This document shows, one piece after another, positions 6,781 to 13,182 of a stretch of 21,840 nt of DNA. Positions within the stretch are counted from its first letter, which is position 1; every line of letters begins with the position of its first letter. The translations under genes were made by a program, and so were the position numbers. Source of the stretch: Conexibacteraceae bacterium (GTDB lineage: Bacteria; Actinomycetota; Thermoleophilia; Solirubrobacterales; Solirubrobacteraceae); assembly GCA_009785395.1 (NCBI GenBank), contig WQWK01000002.1:1-21840 (forward strand), written 5' to 3'. The notes under the pieces are model-generated. The model saw only the letters and a program-made list of their open reading frames with translations, had not been told where the DNA came from and searched no databases.

Positions 6781-6804
6781 CTCATGCAATCATCTATGCA
6801 TGAG
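6781..6804. promoter_or_regulatory. Inverted repeat overlapping the ArsR start, likely autoregulatory operator
   Basis: CTCATGCA and TGCATGAG form perfect 8-bp arms separated by 8 nt. The repeat covers the ATG at 6800. ArsR/SmtB repressors commonly bind such interrupted AT-richer palindromes at their own promoter; the surrounding DNA is much more GC-rich. Confidence 0.6.
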
Positions 6805-7153
6805 ACGCCATGAGCTCGACCTCAGCGCGCTGGGCGCCCCGGAGGCGCGCGCCGTCGCGGAGACGATGGCGGCGCTGGCGACCACCAGCCGCGTGCGCAT
6901 CCTCAGCCGGCTGAGCGCCGGCGCCTGCTCTGTGGGCGAGCTCGCGGACGCGGTCGAGATGGAGCAATCGGCCGTGTCGCAGCAGCTGCGGGTGCTCCGG
7001 CACCTCGGGCTCGTCGTCGGTGACCGCCGGGGCCGGCAGGTCATCTACGCGCTGCACGACGATCATGTCGCCGGGCTGCTCGCGCAGGCGCTTGCGCACG
7101 CCGAGCATCTGCGGCTGGGACTCGCCGCGCGCTCGGACGAGGTGGCCGCATGA
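6800..7153 (+). CDS. ArsR/SmtB-family metal-sensing repressor (alpha-5 type)
   Basis: This 117-aa winged-helix protein has typical ArsR size. The recognition region is CSVGELADAVEMEQSAVSQQ followed by LRVLRHLGLVVGDRRGRQVIYAL. The last helix carries D87-x-H89 and H100-x-x-H103 (DDHVAGLLAQALAHAEH), exactly the DxH...HxxH alpha-5 metal site of SmtB/CzrA/NmtR-type zinc, cobalt or nickel sensors. It lacks the alpha-3 CxC site. Its stop overlaps (ATGA) the NicO-type exporter it presumably controls. ATG 6800 is preferred because the N-terminus then matches the family; a TTG at 6743 would add a leader containing CSCNHLC, but those residues come from the operator palindrome. No Shine-Dalgarno is seen, so the mRNA may be leaderless. 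Confidence 0.92.
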   Translation: MRRHELDLSALGAPEARAVAETMAALATTSRVRILSRLSAGACSVGELADAVEMEQSAVSQQLRVLRHLGLVVGDRRGRQVIYALHDDHVAGLLAQALAHAEHLRLGLAARSDEVAA

Positions 7154-7848
7154 GCGTCGCGGCGCCGGCGCTGCTCGCGGCCGCCGCGGGCGTCGGCCTC
7201 GGCCACGCGGTCCTGCCCGACCACTGGGTGCCGCTCGCTGTGCTCGGGCGCACCCGGCGCTATCCGGTGGCGCGCGTGGCGCGGCTCTCGGGGCTGGCCG
7301 GCGTCGCGCATGTGCTGGTCTCGCTGCTGCTGGGCGCGGTCGTGATCCTCATCGGCCTGCAGTTCCGCTCCGCGATCAGGGGTGCCGAGGACACGATCGT
7401 CGGCGTGATCCTGCTGGCGACCGCGATCGGCTTCGCGATCGCCGAACTGGCGGGCCGCGGCCACCACCACGGGCCCGGAGGGCACAGCCACGACCACGAG
7501 CACGACGACGACCACGACGACGACCACCAGCACGACGACGACCACCAGCACGGGCGGGCCGGGCTCTCCGGGCTCGCTGCCGTCATGGTCCCGTTCGGCG
7601 CCGCCGCCTCACCCGACCTCACGATCCTGCCGGTGTTCCTGGCCGCGACCGCGGCCGGCGCCGCCACCGTGGTCGCATCGGTCGTGGTCTTCGCCGCCGT
7701 CACGATCGGGACGATCATGACGCTCACGCTGCTCGCCTACTTCAGCGGCCTGCGCGTCAAAGGCGCGTGGCTCGAGCGCTGGGGCAACCTGCTGACGGCG
7801 GCGGTGCTCGCGGTGATCGGCGCGCTCGTGCTCACCGGTGCGATCTGA
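7150..7848 (+). CDS. NicO/RcnA-type nickel/cobalt exporter with His/Asp-rich loop
   Basis: This 232-aa membrane protein has about six hydrophobic segments. The first helix holds the HX4DH signature of the NicO family (HAVLPDH, residues 19-25). A cytosolic or external loop at 105-134 contains 12 His and 10 Asp, likely a metal-collecting segment as in RcnA. The second half (TILPVFLAATAAGAATVVAS, then TIGTIMTLTLLAYFSG) completes the helical bundle. It is translationally coupled to the upstream ArsR sensor by a 4-bp ATGA overlap, which argues for inducible efflux of Ni, Co or a related ion. An 18-bp palindrome follows the stop. Uptake versus efflux cannot be settled from sequence; the ArsR link favours efflux. 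Confidence 0.85.
   Translation: MSVAAPALLAAAAGVGLGHAVLPDHWVPLAVLGRTRRYPVARVARLSGLAGVAHVLVSLLLGAVVILIGLQFRSAIRGAEDTIVGVILLATAIGFAIAELAGRGHHHGPGGHSHDHEHDDDHDDDHQHDDDHQHGRAGLSGLAAVMVPFGAAASPDLTILPVFLAATAAGAATVVASVVVFAAVTIGTIMTLTLLAYFSGLRVKGAWLERWGNLLTAAVLAVIGALVLTGAI
7513..7548 (+). repeat. 18-bp tandem repeat encoding HDDDHQ twice
   Basis: Two perfect consecutive copies of CACGACGACGACCACCAG lie inside the metal-binding loop. They likely arose by slippage and lengthen the loop in-frame. Confidence 0.85.
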
Positions 7849-7850
7849 GC

Positions 7851-7868
7851 CGCCGGACGCGTCCGGCG
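7851..7868. terminator. Perfect 18-bp palindrome after the NicO-type gene
   Basis: CGCCGGACGCGTCCGGCG begins 2 bp after the stop codon. It can fold as a GC-rich hairpin but has no T-tract. It is a possible factor-assisted terminator or processing site between the exporter and the CDF-like gene. Confidence 0.45.
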
Positions 7869-7877
7869 CGGCGGCAC

Positions 7878-7883
7878 TATACG
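7878..7883 (+). promoter_or_regulatory. Candidate -10 box for the CDF-like gene
   Basis: TATACG lies in otherwise GC-rich DNA, 10 nt before GTG 7894 and 16 nt before ATG 7900. No convincing -35 is seen. It would give a leaderless or nearly leaderless mRNA. Confidence 0.4.
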
Positions 7884-7893
7884 ATTGCACCGG

Positions 7894-8517
7894 GTGGACA
7901 TGCCGACGCCTAGCCGCTCTGCGCTGCTCACGCACGCGCTGCATCTGTCGTGGGCGTCGATCGTCTTCGGGCTCATCTCCGGGGCGGTCTCGGTTGGGGC
8001 GGGGCTCAGCGAGCACAGCCTCGGTGTGCTCGCCGCCGGGCTCTCGGTACTCGCCGACGTGACCGGGTCGGCGGTCCTCGTCTGGCGCTTCCGCACCGAG
8101 CGCACCGACCCCGAGCGGGCCCAGCAGGTAGAGGAGCGGGCGGCGGTCGCGGTCGCCGCGGCGCTCGGGATCATCGGTGTCGTGCTCGCGTTCGAGTCGA
8201 TCCAGGCGCTCGCCGCCGGCAGCCACCCCGGCCACGGCGCGCTCGCGGTGATCTCCGCGGCGGTCTCGTTCTGCGTGCTCGCGCCGCTCGCGTTGCAGAA
8301 ACGGCGGACCGCGATCAGGCTCGGCAGCCACGCACTCAAGGGCGACAGCACACTGAGTGCTATCGGAGCGAGCACCGCGGCGCTGGCGCTGGTCGGGCTC
8401 GAGCTCGACGCCGCGTTCGGCTGGTGGTGGTCTGATCGCGTCGTCGCGCTCGCGATCGCCGTCGTCGCCGGGTTTGAGGCGCGGACCCTGCTCACGGCCG
8501 AGCACGCGGCCGACTGA
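7894..8517 (+). CDS. CDF-like cation transporter, six helices, no cytoplasmic domain
   Basis: About 207 aa with six hydrophobic segments in the order of a cation-diffusion-facilitator membrane domain (SLGVLAAGLSVLADVTGSAV as helix 2, LGSHALKGDSTLSAIGASTA as helix 5). The usual C-terminal cytoplasmic metal-binding domain is absent; the protein stops after helix 6 (EARTLLTAEHAAD). Of the helix-2 metal ligands, the first His/Asp position appears replaced by Ser while the later Asp remains; in helix 5 a His and an Asp are present at slightly altered spacing. It may therefore be a divergent or non-canonical transporter. It lies 45 bp after a metal sensor/exporter pair, suggesting a related role. 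The start is uncertain: TTG 7885, GTG 7894 or ATG 7900. Confidence 0.75.
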   Translation: MDMPTPSRSALLTHALHLSWASIVFGLISGAVSVGAGLSEHSLGVLAAGLSVLADVTGSAVLVWRFRTERTDPERAQQVEERAAVAVAAALGIIGVVLAFESIQALAAGSHPGHGALAVISAAVSFCVLAPLALQKRRTAIRLGSHALKGDSTLSAIGASTAALALVGLELDAAFGWWWSDRVVALAIAVVAGFEARTLLTAEHAAD

Positions 8518-8546
8518 CGTCGAATTTGGGACTCAGGGCACTAGCG
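8518..8546 (+). repeat. 29-bp dispersed direct repeat, copy 1
   Basis: Begins with CGTCGAATTTGGGACTC and ends with AGGGCACTAGCG. It is identical to 18214-18242 over 29 bp, in the same orientation, 9.7 kb apart. This copy starts immediately after the CDF-like stop codon. Flanking bases are unrelated. Nature unknown. Confidence 0.9.
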
Positions 8547-8593
8547 CCTCGCGCCAGGCCCGAGTTTGCGACAGTCTCGGGGGACCAGCTGCC

Positions 8594-8600
8594 AAGGAGG
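8594..8600 (+). promoter_or_regulatory. Consensus ribosome binding site of the MDR gene
   Basis: AAGGAGG, 9 nt before ATG 8610. This fixes the start and excludes the longer in-frame reading from 8526. Confidence 0.85.
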
Positions 8601-8609
8601 CCGACGACG

Positions 8610-9551
8610 ATGCCACGCGCTGTGAGATTCGACGAGTACGGCGGAATCGACGTGCTGCACGTGATCGAGGTCGAGCCTCCGGAACCCGGCGAGGGTCAGT
8701 TGCTCCTGCAGGTCAGGGCGGCCGGCCTCAACCCGTTCGAGACCAAGCTGCGCAGCGGTCTGTTCGAGGGGCACATCCCCGTCAGCTTCCCGGCCGCGCA
8801 GGGCACCGACGTGGCCGGGATCGTCACCGCGGCCGGCCCCGGCGTGACCGGCTTCAGGACAGGCGCTGAGGTCCTCGGCACCACCGGCAGGCGCGGCGCC
8901 CAGGCGGACTATGCGCTGGTTTCGCAGACGCGCGTGCTGGCGCGTCCCGCCGCACTCCCCTGGGAGGTCGCAGGCGGGCTGTGGGCCGTCGCCACCGCGG
9001 CGTACGCGTGCGTCGCCGCGGTCGGCGCCGGCCCGGGCGACCGCGTGATCGTCGCGGGTGCCGCGGGCGGTGTCGGCGGGCTCGCCGCGCAGCTCGCGCG
9101 GCGGCGTGGCGCTGTGGTCATCGGCATCGCCTCGGAGGCCGGCCACCCCTGGCTGCGCTCGCGCGACATCGACGCCGTCGCCTACGGGGACGGCCTGCGC
9201 GAGCGTCTGGAGACGGCGGCGGCAACGCACGCCGCCGCCGGAAGCGAAAAGCCCACGGCGCTGATCGACACGGTCGGACGCGGCTACGTCGAGCTCGGGC
9301 TCGAACTTGGGATCGCGCCCGCGCGCATCAACACGATCGCCGACTACGACGCGGGCGAGCGTCATGGCGTCAAGACCGACGGCTCCGACGCCGCGGCGAC
9401 GGTCGAGGTCGTGGGCGAGGTAGCCGAGCTGATCGCCGCCGGGGAGCTCGAGCTGCCGATCGCGGGCGTCTTCGGGCTCGAGCGGGTTCGCGACGCCTAC
9501 ACGCTGCTCGAGCACGGCCACCCGCCCGGCAAGATCGTGCTGAAGCCGTGA
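8610..9551 (+). CDS. Zinc-independent MDR oxidoreductase (quinone reductase-like)
   Basis: This 313-aa medium-chain dehydrogenase/reductase starts MPRAVRFDEYGGIDVLHVIE. The N-terminal GroES-like domain includes RAAGLNPFETKLRSGLF and FPAAQGTDVAGIV. The Rossmann cofactor motif is AGAAGGVGGLAAQLARRRGA from about residue 149. The ending GHPPGKIVLKP is typical of NADPH:quinone reductases. The zinc ligands of alcohol dehydrogenases are absent, as expected for the quinone-reductase branch. Likely role: NADPH-dependent reduction of quinones or activated alkenes in the cytoplasm. Its stop overlaps (GTGA) the following FUSC gene, so the two are probably cotranscribed; whether they act on a common aromatic or quinone compound is only a suggestion. 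Substrate unknown. Confidence 0.92.
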   Translation: MPRAVRFDEYGGIDVLHVIEVEPPEPGEGQLLLQVRAAGLNPFETKLRSGLFEGHIPVSFPAAQGTDVAGIVTAAGPGVTGFRTGAEVLGTTGRRGAQADYALVSQTRVLARPAALPWEVAGGLWAVATAAYACVAAVGAGPGDRVIVAGAAGGVGGLAAQLARRRGAVVIGIASEAGHPWLRSRDIDAVAYGDGLRERLETAAATHAAAGSEKPTALIDTVGRGYVELGLELGIAPARINTIADYDAGERHGVKTDGSDAAATVEVVGEVAELIAAGELELPIAGVFGLERVRDAYTLLEHGHPPGKIVLKP

Positions 9552-11698
9552 GCGCCTCGGCCGGGCCGCGAGCTGCTGCCGACCGCTCCGGGCGGACAGT
9601 GGCCGTGACCCGGGCGGTGCGCCGGGCCGGCCGGTTCGATCGCGCCCAGATCTCGGCTCGCGCGGGCGTGATCGCGGCGATCCCGGTCGCGGGCATGCTC
9701 GCGCTCGGGACCGCGCTCGGCTCGCCGACGGCGGCGGTGACGATGGGCGTCGGGGCGATGCTCACGGGCGTCGCCTGGCGGGCCGGCGACGGGCCGCTGG
9801 TGCCGCCGCTCGGGACCATGGCCGGCGCGGCGGTGGCGCTCGGAGTGTCGACGCTGGCGGGCACGCTGAGCGGCCACTGGGCGTGGCTGCACCTGCTGGT
9901 GCTGGTGATCTTCTGCCTGCTCGCGGGCAGCGCGGCGTCGCTGGGCCGCCGCGGGATCGTGACCGGGACGCAGTCGATCATCGCGTTCATCGTGTTCGGC
10001 CGCTTCCCGCTGAGCGTGCCGCACGCGCTCGCGCTCACTGGGCTCGTGCTCGCCGGTGGCGGCGCCCAGGTGCTGTTCGCGGCGGTCGTGGCGACGCCGC
10101 TGGCGCGGCGCCACGAGCGGGCGGCGCCGGCTGCGGCGTTCCGCGCGCTGGCCGACTTCACCGCCCAGGTCGGGCCCTCGTCGCTGCCGGCCGCGGCGGC
10201 GCTCGACGACGCCGAGAGCGCGCTCGCCGCGCCCGCGCTGCTTGCCGATCCGGCTCGCGACGCGCTCTCCGGGCTCGTCAGCCAGGGCCGGCGCATCCGC
10301 CTCGAGCTGATCGCCCTGAGCACGCTGCTGGCCCAGCTGCGACGCACGAGTCCCGACCTCAGCGAGGCCCTGGCCGGCGAGGTGGACGCCGCACTCGCGC
10401 GTGTGCGGCAGCTGCTGGTGCTGACGGTCGCCGCGATCGACGGCGACACGGCGACCCTGGCTGCGCTGCCGGCCGAGGCGGCGGATGTCAGCGAGTGGGG
10501 GGCGACGCGCGAGCCGCTCGCATCGCCTGCTTTGGAGGAGCGGATGTCAGCGCTGATCGGCCAGGTGACGGCGGCGGCCCGCATGGCCGCCGCCATGCCG
10601 GCGCCGGCTCGCAGCGGGCTCACGATCCCGGTGGGCCGGCCGAGTCTCGGGGTCCGCCTGATCGCGCGTCAGCTCGTGGCCGACGCGCGCCGCATGCGCA
10701 CCGCCACGACACTGCACACCGCGCCGGGGCGCCACGCGGTCCGGCTCGCGGTCGTGGTCGCGCTGACCGAGCTGCTGGTCCAGCGGGTGGCGCTGCCGCG
10801 CGCCTACTGGGCGGTCGTGGCGGCGTCGACGGTGCTGCGGCCCGACTTCGGCCAGACGTTCACGCGGGGGGTCGAGCGTGTGCTCGGAACGATCGCCGGC
10901 GTGGTGGTCGCGACGCTGATCGCGGTCGCGATCGATCCGAGCGGCTGGGGGGTGGTCGCGGTCGTGGCCGCGCTCGCCTGGTGCACCTACGCGGTCTTCC
11001 CCGCGAGCTTCGCCGCCGGCATCGCGATGCTGACAGGGGTGGTGGTCTTCCTCCTGCACGCGGTCGCGCCGGACACGGCGCAGACGGCGCTGGACCGCGG
11101 GATCGACACTGCGATCGGCGGCACGATCGGCCTGATCGCCTATGCGCTGTGGCCCACCTGGTCGGCGCTCTCGACCGGCCCGCTGCTCGCCAGGCTCGCC
11201 GATGCCCAGCATGTCTACCTGGACGCGGTCCTCGGCGGGCTGACGACCGGCAGGCGCATGCCGGAGACGCAGCTGCGCACGCTCGCGCGCGATGCGCGAC
11301 TCGCGTCCGCGGACGCCGACGCGGCGATCGGGCTGGCCCGCAGCGAGCCGGCGCGTCGCGGTCAGGCGGATGTGAGCGTCGCCGCGGCCGTGCTGGCAAC
11401 GATGCGGCGCGTCGTGTACGGAGTCCACGTTCTGCGGCTTGACATCGCGGCGATGCCCGACCGCGGGCCGGTGCCGCTGCTGGCGCCGCTCCAGGCTGGT
11501 CTCGGCGAGGCGCTCACGGTGCTCGCTGAGGTCGAACGCGACTCCGAGCCGCAGCCGTTTCCGGGGCTGCGCCGGCTCCACCGCGAGCTCGTGCGCGCAC
11601 ACCCGGAGATGCTCAGCCACGCGGTGTGGGCGGCGCTGGACGAGCTGATCGACGCGATCGACACCGCTGCGGCGACGGTCGGACTCACCGTTCCCTGA
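9548..11698 (+). CDS. FUSC-family membrane protein (aromatic acid exporter AaeB/YccS-like)
   Basis: 716 aa from a GTG overlapping the MDR stop as GTGA. It has the duplicated FUSC layout: a first membrane block at about 35-190 (GVIAAIPVAGMLALGTALGS, GVSTLAGTLSG, LALTGLVLAGGGAQVLF), an alpha-helical soluble region to about 390, and a second membrane block at about 395-540 containing the FUSC signature YWAVVAASTVLRPDFGQTF and RGVERVLGTIAGVVVATLIA. A helical cytoplasmic tail follows. Related proteins include AaeB and YccS; AaeB exports hydroxylated aromatic acids. The open frame extends upstream inside the MDR gene but has no support there. It likely works with the coupled oxidoreductase. No periplasmic adaptor gene is adjacent, expected for a monoderm. 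Substrate unknown. Confidence 0.85.
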   Translation: MSASAGPRAAADRSGRTVAVTRAVRRAGRFDRAQISARAGVIAAIPVAGMLALGTALGSPTAAVTMGVGAMLTGVAWRAGDGPLVPPLGTMAGAAVALGVSTLAGTLSGHWAWLHLLVLVIFCLLAGSAASLGRRGIVTGTQSIIAFIVFGRFPLSVPHALALTGLVLAGGGAQVLFAAVVATPLARRHERAAPAAAFRALADFTAQVGPSSLPAAAALDDAESALAAPALLADPARDALSGLVSQGRRIRLELIALSTLLAQLRRTSPDLSEALAGEVDAALARVRQLLVLTVAAIDGDTATLAALPAEAADVSEWGATREPLASPALEERMSALIGQVTAAARMAAAMPAPARSGLTIPVGRPSLGVRLIARQLVADARRMRTATTLHTAPGRHAVRLAVVVALTELLVQRVALPRAYWAVVAASTVLRPDFGQTFTRGVERVLGTIAGVVVATLIAVAIDPSGWGVVAVVAALAWCTYAVFPASFAAGIAMLTGVVVFLLHAVAPDTAQTALDRGIDTAIGGTIGLIAYALWPTWSALSTGPLLARLADAQHVYLDAVLGGLTTGRRMPETQLRTLARDARLASADADAAIGLARSEPARRGQADVSVAAAVLATMRRVVYGVHVLRLDIAAMPDRGPVPLLAPLQAGLGEALTVLAEVERDSEPQPFPGLRRLHRELVRAHPEMLSHAVWAALDELIDAIDTAAATVGLTVP

Positions 11699-11868
11699 TT
11701 TCCACACGGACCCCTAACAGAAGCTGGCTATGGTCAGTCCCGCAACCTTTAGCCTTGCTGTGGGTTTCACATCGCAGTAACCCGCCGGGGACGCGGCCAC
11801 CATTTCTGCACGCTTTGCTGCTGAATCCGCGAATCCGGCTGCTAGAACTACGCACTTCCTTGCCGTCG
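11699..11868. other. Intergenic leader of the secreted repeat protein (170 bp)
   Basis: This stretch is less GC-rich than its surroundings. It holds a weak inverted repeat GGGTT...AACCC (about 11762-11783) and a TAGAAC at 11843-11848 that could be a -10 box. No riboswitch class that I know fits, and no terminator with a T-tract follows the FUSC stop. Confidence 0.4.
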
Positions 11869-13086
11869 ATGAGTTCAACACTGACCAGCCTCAAGCGAAT
11901 CCTTCCGCTGATCGCCGTTCTGGCCGCATGCGTGGCCGTTCCGGCGATCGCGAGCGCCGCCGGCTCGTCGTCGGTGATCAAGTGGGGCAAGTCGCATGCG
12001 CTCGAGAACCCGAACAAGGGCGGCGCCTTTGACGCGGTCTCCTGCGCGCCCAGCGGTGGCGCGACCACGACCGCCACACCCACCACCGCAGCGACGGCAC
12101 TGCTGTGCGTCGTCGGTGACGTCAAGGGCGGCGTGTGGGCGACCGCCCACCCGTCGCGCCCCGCATCGGGCTGGACGCGCGAGAACATCGACAGGGGCAA
12201 CGCGATCACCGGCGTCTCCTGCCCCACGACCAGCTTCTGCGTCGCCGTCGACGCGGCCGGTCAGGTGATGCACACCTCCAGGCCGCTGGGCGGCGTCAAG
12301 GCCTGGAGCAAGCCGGTCCGGATCGCCACCGCCACCCAGCCGGGCGGCGGCTACGCAGGCCTCTCCGGGGTCTCCTGCCCGACCAACAACTTCTGTGTCG
12401 CGGTCGACAACGCCGCCAACGGCCAGGTCGCCTACACGACCGACCCGAGCGGTCCCGCGACCGCCTGGACGCTGGCGACGGTCGCCACGGGCGTGACGCT
12501 CGACTCGGTTTCGTGCGAGTCGACGACGCTCTGCGTGATCGGCGGCAGCGAGCGCTTCGTCTCCGTCGCCCCCACGAGCGGCGCGAGCAGCTGGAAGCCG
12601 ATGGGCACGCTCTCGAGCAGCCCCGCCCTGATCTCCGGCGTGACCTGCAACACAGCGCAGCTGTGTGTCAGCGTCGGGTACGGCGATGCCGGTGTCGGCC
12701 TCGCCAGCGCCTCGTCGCAGCCGTCGACGAGCGCGACCCTCTGGGCCGGGTCGCAGATCGGCTCAGACCCGCCCGCGGTCAGCGCCCAGCTGGTCGACGG
12801 CGTCGCCTGCCCCGAGCGCAACCTCTGCGTGGCCGTCGACGGCGCGTCCAACGTGTATACGACCGGCTCGCCGGTGCGCGGCGGCTGGAGCGTCGGCAAG
12901 CCGCTGAAGAAGGCGTCGCAGGGGACGGCCAGCGCCATCTCCTGCAACTCGACGGTGTGCGTCGAGGTCGACAACCGCGGCACGGTCACCTACGGCGCCG
13001 TGAAGGCCGCGTCGGCCGCGACGACGCCCACGACGTCGTCGACCACCAAGACCACGACGACGTCGACGACGACCAAGACCGGCTAG
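11869..13086 (+). CDS. Secreted seven-repeat Cys-pair protein, predicted beta-propeller
   Basis: 405 aa. Residues 1 to about 30 are a signal sequence (LKRILPLIAVLAACVAVPA, then IASAAG); LAAC at 18-21 also resembles a lipobox, so lipid anchoring is possible. Seven repeats of about 44-59 residues follow, each centred on VSCP--xFCVAVD: Cys pairs 59/80, 118/124, 170/176, 216/222, 260/266, 314/320 and 359/364. Five pairs have identical spacing; the first carries a Thr-rich insertion and the last is one residue shorter. Each repeat continues into a strand such as GQVMHTSRP or GQVAYTTDPSG. Seven such units suggest a seven-bladed propeller with one disulfide per blade. The tail (about 380-405) is Thr/Ser/Lys low complexity, wall-spanning or glycosylated in type. 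Similar repeats occur in actinobacterial secreted proteins of unknown function. ATG 11869 is chosen for the signal peptide. Confidence 0.85.
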   Translation: MSSTLTSLKRILPLIAVLAACVAVPAIASAAGSSSVIKWGKSHALENPNKGGAFDAVSCAPSGGATTTATPTTAATALLCVVGDVKGGVWATAHPSRPASGWTRENIDRGNAITGVSCPTTSFCVAVDAAGQVMHTSRPLGGVKAWSKPVRIATATQPGGGYAGLSGVSCPTNNFCVAVDNAANGQVAYTTDPSGPATAWTLATVATGVTLDSVSCESTTLCVIGGSERFVSVAPTSGASSWKPMGTLSSSPALISGVTCNTAQLCVSVGYGDAGVGLASASSQPSTSATLWAGSQIGSDPPAVSAQLVDGVACPERNLCVAVDGASNVYTTGSPVRGGWSVGKPLKKASQGTASAISCNSTVCVEVDNRGTVTYGAVKAASAATTPTTSSTTKTTTTSTTTKTG

Positions 13087-13100
13087 TACGCCCGGACGGG
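13086..13100 (+). repeat. GTACGCCCGGACGGG repeat, copy A
   Basis: This 15-nt unit begins at the last base of the secreted repeat-protein stop codon and recurs exactly at 13105-13119, 19 bp on. Related GTACGCCCG/CGGGCGTAC elements occur at 14868-14891 and 21127-21138. Confidence 0.8.
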
Positions 13101-13101
13101 G

Positions 13102-13127
13102 CTGGTACGCCCGGACGGGTGTACCAG
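13102..13127 (+). terminator. Palindromic hairpin downstream of the secreted repeat-protein gene
   Basis: CTGGTACGCCCG (13102-13113) pairs with CGGGTGTACCAG (13116-13127) across a GA centre, with one G-U pair. It contains copy B of the 15-nt repeat. It is very stable, 15 bp after the stop and before the acyl-CoA synthetase start. No T-tract follows. Confidence 0.6.
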
Positions 13128-13170
13128 GGCTCCCCCTCAGGCCCGGCCGTCCAAGCGGGCGATTACTCGC

Positions 13171-13176
13171 TAACTT
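13171..13176 (+). promoter_or_regulatory. Candidate -10 box for a leaderless acyl-CoA synthetase mRNA
   Basis: TAACTT occupies exactly -12 to -7 relative to ATG 13183, the TANNNT position typical of actinobacterial leaderless genes. No Shine-Dalgarno and no clear -35 are seen. Confidence 0.5.
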
Positions 13177-13182
13177 GGCCGC

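Larger units (their letters stand above)
6558..6799. other. Intergenic region between the divergent GntR and ArsR genes (242 bp)
   Basis: The largest gap in the window. It holds the GntR promoter (6663-6692), its operator (6638-6653) and, at the right end, most of the ArsR-side inverted repeat (6781-6804). The stretch 6693-6780 contains nothing I can name. Confidence 0.6.

Noticed and set aside
6743..6799. TTG start adding a Cys-rich leader (CSCNHLC) to the ArsR sensor, as in CadC-type sites
   Set aside because: Those codons coincide with the operator palindrome and no Shine-Dalgarno precedes the TTG; the alpha-5 site already explains metal sensing.
7501..7551. Short regular repeats considered as a CRISPR-like array
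   Set aside because: They are in-frame HDDDHQ codons with no spacers, inside a well-supported exporter gene.
7609..8505. Long minus-strand frame antisense to the NicO-type and CDF-like genes, and similar long antisense frames (9370-10623, 10547-11707, 12763-13740, 17029-18189)
   Set aside because: Arg/Asp/Gly/Glu- or Ser/Ala-rich composition typical of frames opposite GC-rich genes; no motif recognised.
8981..9547. N-terminal extension of the FUSC protein through the MDR gene (to 905 aa)
   Set aside because: The extension is an Arg-rich shadow of the MDR gene; the GTG at 9548 gives the normal FUSC start and a GTGA overlap.
11699..11868. Riboswitch in the leader of the secreted repeat protein
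   Set aside because: I could not match conserved motifs of ydaO, cobalamin, c-di-GMP or SAM riboswitches; only a weak 5-bp inverted repeat was found.
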